The position numbers and the translations under genes were made by a program. Under the pieces are notes generated by a model, which was given only the letters and a program-made list of their open reading frames with translations, made no database searches and was not told the origin of the DNA. Of a stretch of 36,168 bases of DNA, positions 17,521 to 24,666 are shown one piece after another. Each line of letters opens with the position of its first letter. Position 1 is the first letter of the stretch. This DNA is from Candidatus Pullilachnospira stercoravium (GTDB taxonomy: Bacteria; Bacillota; Clostridia; Lachnospirales; Lachnospiraceae). The DNA lies in contig DVON01000293.1 in NCBI GenBank assembly GCA_018713585.1, forward strand, positions 1 to 36,168, in the 5' to 3' direction.

Positions 17521-17552
17521 GGCGGGCGGCAGCCCGGATGCTTTCGCCCGCC
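17521..17552 (+). other. GC-rich hairpin after the DUF1846 gene
   Basis: GGCGGGCG and CGCCCGCC form a perfect 8-bp stem 12 nt after the stop codon. No T-tract follows. It precedes the true terminator at 17578 and may protect the 3' end of the transcript. Confidence 0.5.
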
Positions 17553-17577
17553 GACAGAGTCCTGTTTACCGAAAAAA

Positions 17578-17617
17578 CAGCCGAAGCTTCGCGTTCAGAC
17601 GCCTAAAGCTTCGGCTG
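17578..17617. terminator. bidirectional terminator between the DUF1846 gene and galE
   Basis: CAGCCGAAGCTT (17578-17589) pairs with AAGCTTCGGCTG (17606-17617). The plus side is followed by CTTTCTTTTT and the minus side by TTTTTT, so both convergent genes can use it. Confidence 0.93.
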
Positions 17618-17675
17618 CTTTCTTTTTGCCGCGGCCATTCCGGAAATATCCGGCAACGCCGCGGTTTCTTTTTCT

Positions 17676-18698
17676 TTATTTTTCCGTGTTGTAACCGTCC
17701 GGATTCTGGCTCTGCCATCTCCAGGAATCGGCACACATCTCATCGATGCCGTACTGTGCTTCCCAGCCCAGCTCTTTTTTGGCTTTCGCGGGATCGCAGT
17801 AGCACATGGCGATATCGCCGGCTCTTCTCTCCTTGATCTGGTATTTGATCTCATGGCCGCAGGCTTTCTCAAAAGCGTGTACCACTTCCAGCACACTGTA
17901 GCCGTGGCCTGTTCCCAGATTGTAAACGCTGACGCCTTCCTTATCTTCCAGCTTCTTCAGCGCCTTCACATGGCCCACTGCCAGATCCACCACATGGATG
18001 TAATCTCTCACGCCGGTTCCGTCGGGAGTATCGTAATCATCGCCGAATACGCCCAGGCACTCCAGCTTGCCGATGGCCACCTGCGCCACATAGGGAAGCA
18101 GGTTGTTGGGAATACCCTTGGGATCCTCTCCGATCATACCGCTCTTGTGAGCGCCGATGGGATTGAAGTAACGCAGCAGAATCACATTCCACTCCGGATC
18201 TGCCGTGTGCAGGTCAGTGAGAATCTGCTCCAGCATCCATTTGGTCCATCCGTAGGGGTTCGTGCATGTTCCCTTGGGGCACTCTTCCGTGATGGGTACA
18301 AAGGCCGGATCCCCATATACGGTTGCGGAGGAGCTGAAGATGATGTTCTTTACTCCATGATTTCTCATGGCATCGCACAGATTCAATGTGCCGGCGATGT
18401 TGTTCTCATAGTACTCGATGGGCTTCACCACGGACTCGCCCACCGCCTTCAGACCGGCGAAATGGATCACCGCATCCACCGCCTCCTTGTCAAAGATATC
18501 GTTCATTGCGGCTTTGTCACGGATGTCCGCATTATAGAAGGTTAATTTTTTCCCGGTGATCTGCTCTACCCTATCCAGCGCTTTCTCGCTGGCGTTGTAC
18601 AGGTTATCCACAACCACCACTTCATAGCCGGCGTTCAACAGTTCCACACATGTATGGCTTCCGATATAACCGGCGCCGCCTGTCACCAAAATTCTCAT
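17676..18698 (-). CDS. galE: UDP-glucose 4-epimerase
   Basis: GalE interconverts UDP-glucose and UDP-galactose with bound NAD, feeding galactose use and surface glycans. The 340-residue short-chain dehydrogenase has MRILVTGGAGYIGSHTCVEL at the N-terminus, HFAGLKAVGES near 80, the catalytic SSSATVYGDP and YGWTKWMLEQ (Tyr-X3-Lys), and the GalE-typical RYFNPIGAH and DGTGVRDYIHVVDLA. The track starts at a GTG (18707). ATG 18698 is preferred because it is 9 nt after AGGAGG. A promoter lies at 18756-18784. The gene is monocistronic unless the upstream ABC operon reads through. Confidence 0.96.
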   Translation of the reverse strand: MRILVTGGAGYIGSHTCVELLNAGYEVVVVDNLYNASEKALDRVEQITGKKLTFYNADIRDKAAMNDIFDKEAVDAVIHFAGLKAVGESVVKPIEYYENNIAGTLNLCDAMRNHGVKNIIFSSSATVYGDPAFVPITEECPKGTCTNPYGWTKWMLEQILTDLHTADPEWNVILLRYFNPIGAHKSGMIGEDPKGIPNNLLPYVAQVAIGKLECLGVFGDDYDTPDGTGVRDYIHVVDLAVGHVKALKKLEDKEGVSVYNLGTGHGYSVLEVVHAFEKACGHEIKYQIKERRAGDIAMCYCDPAKAKKELGWEAQYGIDEMCADSWRWQSQNPDGYNTEK

Positions 18699-18755
18699 CT
18701 TCATCACCCTCCTGAAAAAACTTTTTCTTTGGCAGAAGCATTTCTCTGCTTTTTT

Positions 18756-18784
18756 AGTGTAGCATTATCCAGTGGAGAATTCAA
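18756..18784 (-). promoter_or_regulatory. galE promoter
   Basis: On the minus strand there is TTGAAT (18779-18784), a 17-bp spacer and TACACT (18756-18761), which gives a leader of about 50 nt. No clear terminator for the upstream ABC permease gene was found between 18800 and 18862. Confidence 0.65.
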
Positions 18785-18862
18785 TTAATTTTCATCCGTT
18801 ATTTTTGCATTTTCAGCCATTTACGGAAAATCCCGGCTAAAATCCGCACTCCGGGCCGCCGG

Positions 18863-20431
18863 TCAGGTTCTGAGCCGGAAGGTTTCCGATCCTTTTTTAT
18901 ACACCAGCACACAGGCGCCGATGCTGTAAAGCGCCGCGAAGCAGATGGCCAGCAGGCCGAAACCAAAGATCGGCAGGCGGACGCGGATGCAGGCAAAACA
19001 GATCAGATAGGTGACGGAGGATACCAGCGAAGAAGTTTTGCTTTTGATCTCCAGCGCCGCGTTGTAAGGCTGCAGCAGATAATAACAGATCAGGTTATGT
19101 ACCGAGAAAAATACGCTCATGGCCAGGATCGACACAAATAGGATCCCGTAGTTCAGCGGATTTTCCGTCCCGCCGGTAAGATACAGAAGTATGGCCAGCC
19201 CCGCGCCGATTACCAGCGCCGGAGGAAGATTCAGGCGGATACACTCCCGCAGACGGATTCCGAACAGTTTCAGAAGATTCTCCGGTTTCCGGTAAAAGGC
19301 GTAGGTAAGCATCATGTGATCACAGTTCATGAACATGATCCGCGTGGTCAGAGACCCCCGGTTGATGCTGTACATGATAAAAACAAAGTATGGCAGGGAG
19401 CTTATGAGAAACCGGTTGACCCCCTCTCCGACCTCCGGAAAGAACAGCACCAGGGCCGTACAGCCTGCCCACACTGCCGCGGCAAAAGCCGTCATCCGCC
19501 AGGTGGATTTCCAGAGAACTTTCCGGTGTCTTTTCACAAACAGTTCATGGAAGTACTCAAATCCTTTTTTGCTGCTGGTGATTTTCCGGTCGCTGCTGAT
19601 GTATTTTTTATCCTGATTGGCGATGGTCTGAACCGCCGAATCCATCTGATACCTTTTTCCGGCAAGAATCTGCTGATACATTTCCCGGTAGTACCGGAAG
19701 GTGCGGATCTTTCCGACGCCGGTCAGGCCTGCCGCCAGCATGACCACGGCCATTGCCAGGACAGCCGCCGCGGGAATCGTAATTCCCAGAGCGGGCAGAC
19801 CATATGCGGCCGCCAGCAGCACTCCCATGAGAATCCATTCCACCTTTGACAGGGAATTTTCGTTGACCGCGTCCCCGGTTTTCTCATAGCGGATAAGGTC
19901 CCAGGCCGCCACCGCCAGCTTTCCGCCCAGAATCAGCGGAAGGAACATCAGGCTCTCCCAGACAGCCAGATTTGCCTGCATTCCAGCCACAATCAGCATG
20001 GGCAGAAATCCCACCGCCTGGCGCAAAACCGTGTAGATATAATTGGATATAGTATATTTCCTGGCGTCCATCCGCAGCAGAAACATGGCATAATATTTGT
20101 CGTTGGAGGGATCAAACATGTAGGTGTTGGCGTACATGCCGATCACCGAAAGCATCGCCAGAATATGGATAAAAATCTCCCCCTGGTCACCTTTATAAAG
20201 CCCTGCCGGCAGCAGAACCATCAGCCAGAGATACAGGAATTTTCCCAGAAACATGGACACCAGTTCCCAGAGGCCGGCAAAAATCCCCGCCAGAATCTTC
20301 AGCCCCCGCACACAGTACAGCCGGTCCGGAAGCAGCCTTCCCAACAACGGCACACATTTCAGCGAATAGAGAAATCCGTTGACCCGGTAAGTTATTTTCA
20401 GCCGGAAGGATATGATAAAACTATCAAGCAT
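18863..20431 (-). CDS. ABC transporter permease, multi-pass, substrate unknown
   Basis: This 522-residue protein is strongly hydrophobic, with roughly 10-12 predicted membrane segments in two groups. They are separated by a polar loop around residues 240-300 (FRYYREMYQQILAGKRYQMD ... ISSDRKITSSKKGFEYFHEL). That layout fits ABC-2-like export permeases, but no subfamily signature is obvious. Start ATG 20431 follows GAAGGAGGGAGACC and overlaps the ATPase gene by 8 nt, so the two are translationally coupled and form one transporter. It is the last gene of the unit controlled by the yybP-ykoY riboswitch at 22220-22320, which suggests a role in manganese or stress homeostasis. The substrate is not visible from sequence. 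Confidence 0.8.
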   Translation of the reverse strand: MLDSFIISFRLKITYRVNGFLYSLKCVPLLGRLLPDRLYCVRGLKILAGIFAGLWELVSMFLGKFLYLWLMVLLPAGLYKGDQGEIFIHILAMLSVIGMYANTYMFDPSNDKYYAMFLLRMDARKYTISNYIYTVLRQAVGFLPMLIVAGMQANLAVWESLMFLPLILGGKLAVAAWDLIRYEKTGDAVNENSLSKVEWILMGVLLAAAYGLPALGITIPAAAVLAMAVVMLAAGLTGVGKIRTFRYYREMYQQILAGKRYQMDSAVQTIANQDKKYISSDRKITSSKKGFEYFHELFVKRHRKVLWKSTWRMTAFAAAVWAGCTALVLFFPEVGEGVNRFLISSLPYFVFIMYSINRGSLTTRIMFMNCDHMMLTYAFYRKPENLLKLFGIRLRECIRLNLPPALVIGAGLAILLYLTGGTENPLNYGILFVSILAMSVFFSVHNLICYYLLQPYNAALEIKSKTSSLVSSVTYLICFACIRVRLPIFGFGLLAICFAALYSIGACVLVYKKGSETFRLRT

Positions 20432-21131
20432 GGTCTCCCTCCTTCAGTATTCCGATGATTTTTTCTTTAAATGTTTCCTCATCCAGTGCTCCGCGTTCTA
20501 CCCTCTCCAGGGTTCCCCGGGAGAGTACCACAATCTCGTCGCACAGATCCAGCGCCAGTTCCATAATGTGGGTGGAAAAGATCAGAATGTGTCCTTCCTT
20601 CAGTTTCCGCAGCAGCTGCTTCATCTCTTCCGCCACCACCACGTCCAGGGAGGTCAGCGGTTCATCCAGCAGAAGAATCTTCGGCTGGGCGATGATGTTG
20701 ATCAGCATCTGCATCTTGTTTTTCATTCCGTGGGAATAATCCTTCATCAGTTTGTCCCGGTCCTCCGGCTCCAGATTGATCAGCTGGAAATACTCGTCCT
20801 CCGTCCTGAGATTTTCGATGTTTTTCCGGTTAATGTCCAGAAAGAAACGGACGAACTCTCTTCCCGTGAGAAATTCCGGTACGGTAGGAGTGGACAGCAC
20901 ATAGCCCAGCTCCTCCGCCCCGATTTCCCGCGCCTCCCCGTTCTCCCGCAGGAAAAATTCTCCTCCGTCGCACCGGATATCCCTGCTGAGACAGTTGAAC
21001 AGCGTGGTTTTTCCGGCTCCGTTTCTTCCCAGCAGGCCATAGATTTTCCCGTCCTCAAAGGAAAAATCGATGCCTCTCAGTACCTCTTTCTTTTCAAATT
21101 TTTTCTGCAGATCTTTGATTACCAATTCCAT
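20424..21131 (-). CDS. ABC transporter ATP-binding protein
   Basis: This 235-residue cytosolic ATPase has Walker A GRNGAGKTT near residue 36, Walker B ILLLDEPLTSLD near 155 and the switch His in FSTHIMEL near 188. The signature motif is degenerate: YSHGMKNKMQ in place of LSGGQ. That form occurs in ABC-2-type exporters and does not by itself mean inactivity. It pairs with the overlapping permease gene downstream. Upstream, copy 3 of the dispersed hairpin repeat lies 26 nt before ATG 21131, which follows GAAAGGAAAGCAAATGT. The YccF-type gene ends 91 nt upstream in the same predicted transcript. Confidence 0.92.
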   Translation of the reverse strand: MELVIKDLQKKFEKKEVLRGIDFSFEDGKIYGLLGRNGAGKTTLFNCLSRDIRCDGGEFFLRENGEAREIGAEELGYVLSTPTVPEFLTGREFVRFFLDINRKNIENLRTEDEYFQLINLEPEDRDKLMKDYSHGMKNKMQMLINIIAQPKILLLDEPLTSLDVVVAEEMKQLLRKLKEGHILIFSTHIMELALDLCDEIVVLSRGTLERVERGALDEETFKEKIIGILKEGDHA

Positions 21132-21157
21132 ACATTTGCTTTCCTTTCATCAGTATT

Positions 21158-21194
21158 GGCCCGATGGCCATAAAGGGATCCCTCCTGGGGATTC
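21158..21194 (-). repeat. dispersed double-hairpin repeat, copy 3
   Basis: The plus strand reads GGCC-CGAT-GGCC, ATAAAGGG, then ATCCC-TCCTG-GGGAT. The loop of hairpin 1 differs from the other copies while the stem is kept. On the transcript AGGAGGG lies 8 nt before the repeat's ATG. It is between the YccF gene and the ABC ATPase gene. Confidence 0.85.
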
Positions 21195-21222
21195 ATATTT
21201 TCCTGTGACGGTTACCGTTGTT

Positions 21223-21582
21223 TTAAACAACTTCGGAGCCAAAGGGCATCAGCGCCAGCTTCGCGATTTTAAAATGCTGCAGGCCAAAGGGAATTCCCAC
21301 AATCGTCACGCACAGCAGGCATCCCAGCACCGCGGATTCCAGAGCCAGCGGAATTCCCGTCAGCAGGATCCATAAAATATTCAGCAGCAGGGAACCGGCG
21401 CCGCCCCCGTAACGGATTTCTTTTCCAAAGGGGAAGAAACACAGGGAGGCGAATTTGAAGCACTGCAGCCCCACCGGAATTCCCACAATCGTCACACACC
21501 ACAGGGCTCCCGCCAGAAGCCAGCCAAGCCCGCTCAGACAGCCCCCCAGAAGAAACCACAGTAAATTACCCAGACAGCCCAT
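21223..21582 (-). CDS. YccF-domain inner membrane protein
   Basis: This 119-residue membrane protein consists of two similar halves, each with a hydrophobic stretch and a CVTIVGIPxGLQxFKxAxLxxxPFG block (near residues 28-52 and 90-115). That doubled block is the YccF family hallmark. There are about three or four membrane segments. No enzymatic motif is seen and the family has no established function. It lies between a helical soluble protein and the ABC genes. With them it would be switched by the upstream manganese-type riboswitch, so a role in metal or envelope homeostasis is a reasonable guess but unproven. Confidence 0.88.
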   Translation of the reverse strand: MGCLGNLLWFLLGGCLSGLGWLLAGALWCVTIVGIPVGLQCFKFASLCFFPFGKEIRYGGGAGSLLLNILWILLTGIPLALESAVLGCLLCVTIVGIPFGLQHFKIAKLALMPFGSEVV

Positions 21583-21646
21583 AAAAATCCTCCTTCCTTA
21601 AATCAGGCCGTATTCCGTAACCGGCCGGCTTTCCGGCAGCAGATTT

Positions 21647-22063
21647 TCACAGCTGCTCCAGCCGTTCCAGCAGATGTTTCACCTGATAAATGGCATCCTC
21701 CACCTGCTCCCTCGCCTCCCCGATCCTGGACTGCACCAGATAGTCCGTAATGAGTCCGTCGAAGAAAAAGTCCGCAAAGGAGAGGAAACCGCCCACCTCC
21801 ATCCGCAGCTCCAGCGGAAGATTCACATCCTTCAGTTCCCGCTGAAAATCCAGCAGGCGCTCTCTGGCGTTCTCCATCTGAAAGGCGGCGTCTTTGATTT
21901 TGGAATGTTTCATCATATCCGTCAGAAATCCCCCTCCCAGTAAGTCGAAAATTCCCCAGTTTCTGGCGCTTCCCAGGCTTTCCTGAACGTCATACAGACT
22001 CTCCAGGGCCCGCTGGCCTGCTCTTTTTGCCTGTTCAATTTCCACATAATTCAGATTTTCCAT
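21647..22063 (-). CDS. helical protein of unknown function, first gene after a yybP-ykoY riboswitch
   Basis: This 138-residue protein appears almost entirely alpha-helical, with charged amphipathic helices at both ends (EQAKRAGQRALESLYDVQES and AREQVEDAIYQVKHLLERLE) and a Gly-rich central stretch FDLLGGGFLTDMMKHSK. There is no signal peptide and no strong membrane helix; the segment GGFLSFADFFFDGLITDYLV is moderately hydrophobic. I do not recognise a named family. ATG 22063 follows AAAGAGGAGATTAA. Its 5' leader holds a promoter, riboswitch aptamer and terminator, so it is the most directly regulated gene of the unit. Confidence 0.85.
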   Translation of the reverse strand: MENLNYVEIEQAKRAGQRALESLYDVQESLGSARNWGIFDLLGGGFLTDMMKHSKIKDAAFQMENARERLLDFQRELKDVNLPLELRMEVGGFLSFADFFFDGLITDYLVQSRIGEAREQVEDAIYQVKHLLERLEQL

Positions 22064-22183
22064 TTAATCTCCTCTTTTTGCCCGCCATTTTTTCCGACGG
22101 GTACTATCGTATCATAATTTTCATTAGTTTTGACTGCACCGGTGCGGCATGAAAAAAGGATTGGAATATAATTTTCCATGAAA

Positions 22184-22228
22184 TGAAAAAGACTTTTATC
22201 ATAACTATGCCGTTACAATAAAAGTCTT
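22184..22228 (-). terminator. riboswitch expression-platform terminator
   Basis: On the minus strand AAGACTTTTAT (22218-22228) pairs perfectly with ATAAAAGTCTT (22189-22199), with an inner TAAC/GTTA pairing, and is followed by TTTTTC. The 5' arm contains the 3' strand of the aptamer P1 helix, so the terminator and the ligand-bound aptamer exclude each other. Confidence 0.9.
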
Positions 22229-22320
22229 GCTATTTCATTTGATACGGATGCCCTCTCGGAGCATCGGATGACGCTTTCAAAACCACCGTTACGGTGTTCA
22301 GCTACTCCCTTTTCATTGCC
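22218..22320 (-). promoter_or_regulatory. yybP-ykoY (manganese) riboswitch aptamer
   Basis: The transcript has AAAAGGGAGTAGC at the 5' side and TAGCAAGACTTTT at the 3' side, the two conserved P1-proximal strings of the yybP-ykoY class. Between them are an ACC/GGT hairpin, GCGTCATC, a GATGC/GCATC hairpin and CGTATC, in the order expected for L1, P3 and L3. AAT-AAAAG pairs with CTTTT-ATT as P1. The class is known to bind Mn2+. Since P1 competes with the terminator, ligand binding should turn expression on. This is from pattern recognition; a covariance-model score was not run. Confidence 0.85.
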
Positions 22321-22327
22321 TGAAGAT

Positions 22328-22356
22328 AATATAGCATTTGCCGTCATCTCTGTCAA
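22328..22356 (-). promoter_or_regulatory. promoter of the riboswitch-controlled operon
   Basis: On the minus strand there is TTGACA (22351-22356), a 17-bp spacer and TATATT (22328-22333). The start would be near 22321, placing the aptamer at the very 5' end of the transcript. Confidence 0.8.
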
Positions 22357-22415
22357 TTATCTTTTTGAAATTTTCCCGTTTTGTCAGAAAAAACTAAGTT
22401 TTTCTTCGGATTTTC

Positions 22416-23411
22416 TCAGGCGAGCTCCGACAGAGAGATCACTTCCGCCGCCTCCTTCGTTTCCAGAATCCGGTCATAGAGACGGGAGGCCTCCAGGGTC
22501 ATGCTGTGGGGCGCCACCTGGCTTTCGATGGCTCCGCTGCGGACACAGTTCACCACCTCCCGGATCTCGTAAACAAATCCGTTTTCCTCATGATCCTCCG
22601 CAAACACCTCCGGCTCTTTGCCATCCTCATACAGCCAACATTCCTGTCCGTAATGGGGATTTTTCATCTCAATCCGGCCTTTGCTTCCGAAAAATACCGC
22701 CTTATCACCCAGGTCTGTCAGAAAGCTTGCCGCGAGCCGGGCCAGACAGCCATCCATCTTCACTTGAAGAAGCTCGGCTCCATCCACATCCGTATCCGTC
22801 CAGATGGTCTGGATATCCACTTCTTTCACCGGTTTTTCCAGAATTCCGGTGAGAATATCATAGCAGTATACGGTCAGATCATACATGGCTCCGCCTCCCA
22901 GATCCCGGTTAAAGTACCGGTTCTGCGGATCTAAGGGTGCCTGGAATCCGATATCCACCTGGGCCATGGTCACCTTTCCGATTCTTCCCTCCGCAATCCA
23001 CCGACGGATCGCTGCCATTTTGGGAAGAAAACGGCTCCACATGCCCTCCATCACAAACACTCCCAGCTGTCTGGAACGTTCAAACACGGTTTTTGCCTCC
23101 TGATATGTACGGAACATGGCTTTCTCGCAGAGTACCGGCATCCGGTAATCCAGGCAGAGCATAGCCAGCTCGTAATGGGCGTTGGTGGTAACCGCAATGT
23201 ACACAGCGTCCAGCTGTTCCTTTTTCAGCATCTCCTCGTAATCTTCATAAACGCCGGGAATCTGAAATTCTCCGGCCAGTTTTGCCGCTTTCCCCGGGGT
23301 CCTGCCCGCCACGGCCGCCACCACGGCGATGCCGGTGCGCTGTACCGCGTCACAGAACTGACGGGTAATATTTCCTGCTCCCATGATTCCAAATCTGAAT
23401 TTTCCTTCCAT
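22416..23411 (-). CDS. Gfo/Idh/MocA family oxidoreductase
   Basis: This 331-residue NAD(P)-dependent oxidoreductase has the Rossmann start FRFGIMGAGNITRQF, AVAGRTPGKAAKLA, a YIAVTTNAHYELAMLCLD strand and LCEKAM near residue 95, in place of the usual EKP. The C-terminal alpha/beta domain follows (ALDPQNRYF-like GFQAPLDPQNRYFNRDLGGGAMYDLTVY). The family oxidises sugars, inositols or trans-dihydrodiols; the substrate cannot be told here. It follows the merR-type gene by 96 nt, with repeat copy 4 in the gap just before its Shine-Dalgarno sequence AAAAGGAGAAAACG. It may be cotranscribed with the regulator. Confidence 0.92.
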   Translation of the reverse strand: MEGKFRFGIMGAGNITRQFCDAVQRTGIAVVAAVAGRTPGKAAKLAGEFQIPGVYEDYEEMLKKEQLDAVYIAVTTNAHYELAMLCLDYRMPVLCEKAMFRTYQEAKTVFERSRQLGVFVMEGMWSRFLPKMAAIRRWIAEGRIGKVTMAQVDIGFQAPLDPQNRYFNRDLGGGAMYDLTVYCYDILTGILEKPVKEVDIQTIWTDTDVDGAELLQVKMDGCLARLAASFLTDLGDKAVFFGSKGRIEMKNPHYGQECWLYEDGKEPEVFAEDHEENGFVYEIREVVNCVRSGAIESQVAPHSMTLEASRLYDRILETKEAAEVISLSELA

Positions 23412-23435
23412 CGTTTTCTCCTTTTCATTATTATT

Positions 23436-23474
23436 GGCCGAATGGCCATAGAGGTATCCCCGTAGGGGGCATTT
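23436..23474 (-). repeat. dispersed double-hairpin repeat, copy 4
   Basis: The plus strand reads GGCC-GAAT-GGCC, ATAGAGGT, then ATCCCC-GTA-GGGG. It ends 24 nt before the oxidoreductase start codon. The frame from its ATG (MAIRPIIM) runs through the oxidoreductase start in another frame without stopping there. Confidence 0.85.
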
Positions 23475-23507
23475 TTCCGGCCTTTTTGTTCCGGATGGGT
23501 ATTTTCC

Positions 23508-24320
23508 TTATACAACCGGGATCTGAATCTCCGTCACATAGTCCTTGCTGCTGCGTGAAGTGAGACTGTCCAGAATACAGTACTCAAGAGCATATTTTCC
23601 CGGCCGATAATCACTTTTTCCAACTGCCTCCCATACCTTCCTGCAGGTGTTTCCGGATTCCTGATACGGCCCCGTATGATAGCCTCTGGCATAAAGTCCC
23701 GGCGGCTTTTCCATACACAGCGGATCCTTCACCGGTTTTTCCAGCAGCAGAAACATAAAAGAGGCCTGATGCCAGTTTCCGGCATCCATACTCTCCCGGG
23801 AATACATGGCTCCGATCTGATAATAATAGGGGTAATTCTCCCGCTTTGCCCGGCGCAGCAGCCGCTTCTGAGCCAAATCCTGCTGCAGAAGGTCTCCGCA
23901 GCCATCTACAGATTCCAGCAGCAGATATTCCGGCTCTGTCTTTTCCAGAAAGACAATCCGTTTTTCATCTTTCCGGAAAGCCTCCAGAACCTCGATTTTG
24001 TCATCTAACTTTTTCTGCAGTTTCCATATCCGTTCCATCCGCTGTTCCATCTTCTGTTTCTGTTCCCTCATCAGAGACAGCGCCAGTTCCACCGACCGGT
24101 TTTCCATAAAACTTTTGATTTCTTCCAGAGACAATCCCATTTCTTTCAGGATCAGAATATTGTCCAGCAGTTCCAGCTGGTCCGCGGAATAGTACCGGTA
24201 GCCGTTGTCCGAATCCACATAATTCGGTGAAAACACGCCCTTTCTGTCATAGAAGATCAGTGTCTGTTTGGAAATATTGCTGAGCTTTGCCATCTCTCCT
24301 ACGGTAAACAAAGTTGCCAT
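23508..24320 (-). CDS. MerR-family transcriptional regulator with GyrI-like effector domain
   Basis: This 270-residue protein has an N-terminal winged helix with LFTVGEMAKLSNISKQTLIFYDRKGVFSP and the dyad helix segment NGYRYYSADQLELLDNILILKEMGLSLEEIKSF. A coiled coil follows (about 78-115), then a C-terminal domain of about 150 residues that looks like the GyrI/BmrR-type small-molecule domain. ATG 24320 follows AAAGGAGGGGAAGG; the longer track start is not supported. It is divergent from the YitT-like gene, whose promoter has the 19-bp spacer that MerR proteins act on. Control of that promoter is a strong inference. The effector is unknown. Confidence 0.92.
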   Translation of the reverse strand: MATLFTVGEMAKLSNISKQTLIFYDRKGVFSPNYVDSDNGYRYYSADQLELLDNILILKEMGLSLEEIKSFMENRSVELALSLMREQKQKMEQRMERIWKLQKKLDDKIEVLEAFRKDEKRIVFLEKTEPEYLLLESVDGCGDLLQQDLAQKRLLRRAKRENYPYYYQIGAMYSRESMDAGNWHQASFMFLLLEKPVKDPLCMEKPPGLYARGYHTGPYQESGNTCRKVWEAVGKSDYRPGKYALEYCILDSLTSRSSKDYVTEIQIPVV

Positions 24321-24544
24321 CCTTCCCCTCCTTTCTTTGAATCCGTTTTTGACACTTATCCGCTCCCGGAAGCTCCCGGGAAAAGGAAGACTCAGTCCCC
24401 GGGATCCCGCTGCCAAGGCAGCGCGGTCTACACTCTGTTCCGGTCGGCGCTAAACGTGTGCCACCGGCACACAACGACAACGCCCTCACGGAACAGTGGA
24501 AAGCTGAACTGTCACGACTCAGTTTTCTTTTTTTCAAAAAGAGC
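24321..24544. other. structured region between merR and the YitT-like gene
   Basis: No supported gene was found here. The region carries an 8-bp outer stem CTGTTCCG/CGGAACAG (24435-24442 and 24489-24496) around GTGTGCC-ACC-GGCACAC (24456-24472), then GCTGCC-AA-GGCAGC (24409-24422) and CCCGG stems. If merR is transcribed from the divergent promoter zone, all of this would be its 5' leader. Confidence 0.5.
24409..24510. repeat. structured element related to the tsaE-leader element
   Basis: The reverse complement of 24489-24504, GCTTTCCACTGTTCCG, matches 14 of 16 bases with 5178-5193. Both elements put this string next to an outer stem with a strong inner hairpin. Relatedness rests on one short match plus shared layout. 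Confidence 0.4.
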
Positions 24545-24575
24545 TTGACAATATACCAACTATATTCTTTATACT
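24545..24575 (+). promoter_or_regulatory. MerR-type promoter with 19-bp spacer and operator dyad
   Basis: TTGACA (24545-24550) and TATACT (24570-24575) are separated by 19 bp. The spacer holds the perfect dyad AATATA-CCAAC-TATATT (24550-24566). Long spacers with an internal dyad are the hallmark of promoters that MerR proteins activate by DNA distortion. A 9-bp stem, ATACCGCAG/CTGCGGTAT (24580-24588 and 24615-24623), begins the leader. Confidence 0.75.
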
Positions 24576-24666
24576 GACTATACCGCAGCAGACATCCGGA
24601 TGCAAGAAAAATTTCTGCGGTATCTCCGGAAATATTATAAGAATATATGAAAGAAAGGAGTTTTTT

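Noticed and set aside
22184-22230. Terminal inverted repeats of a small mobile element
   Set aside because: The 11-bp inverted repeat with its T-tract is better explained as the terminator of the yybP-ykoY riboswitch.
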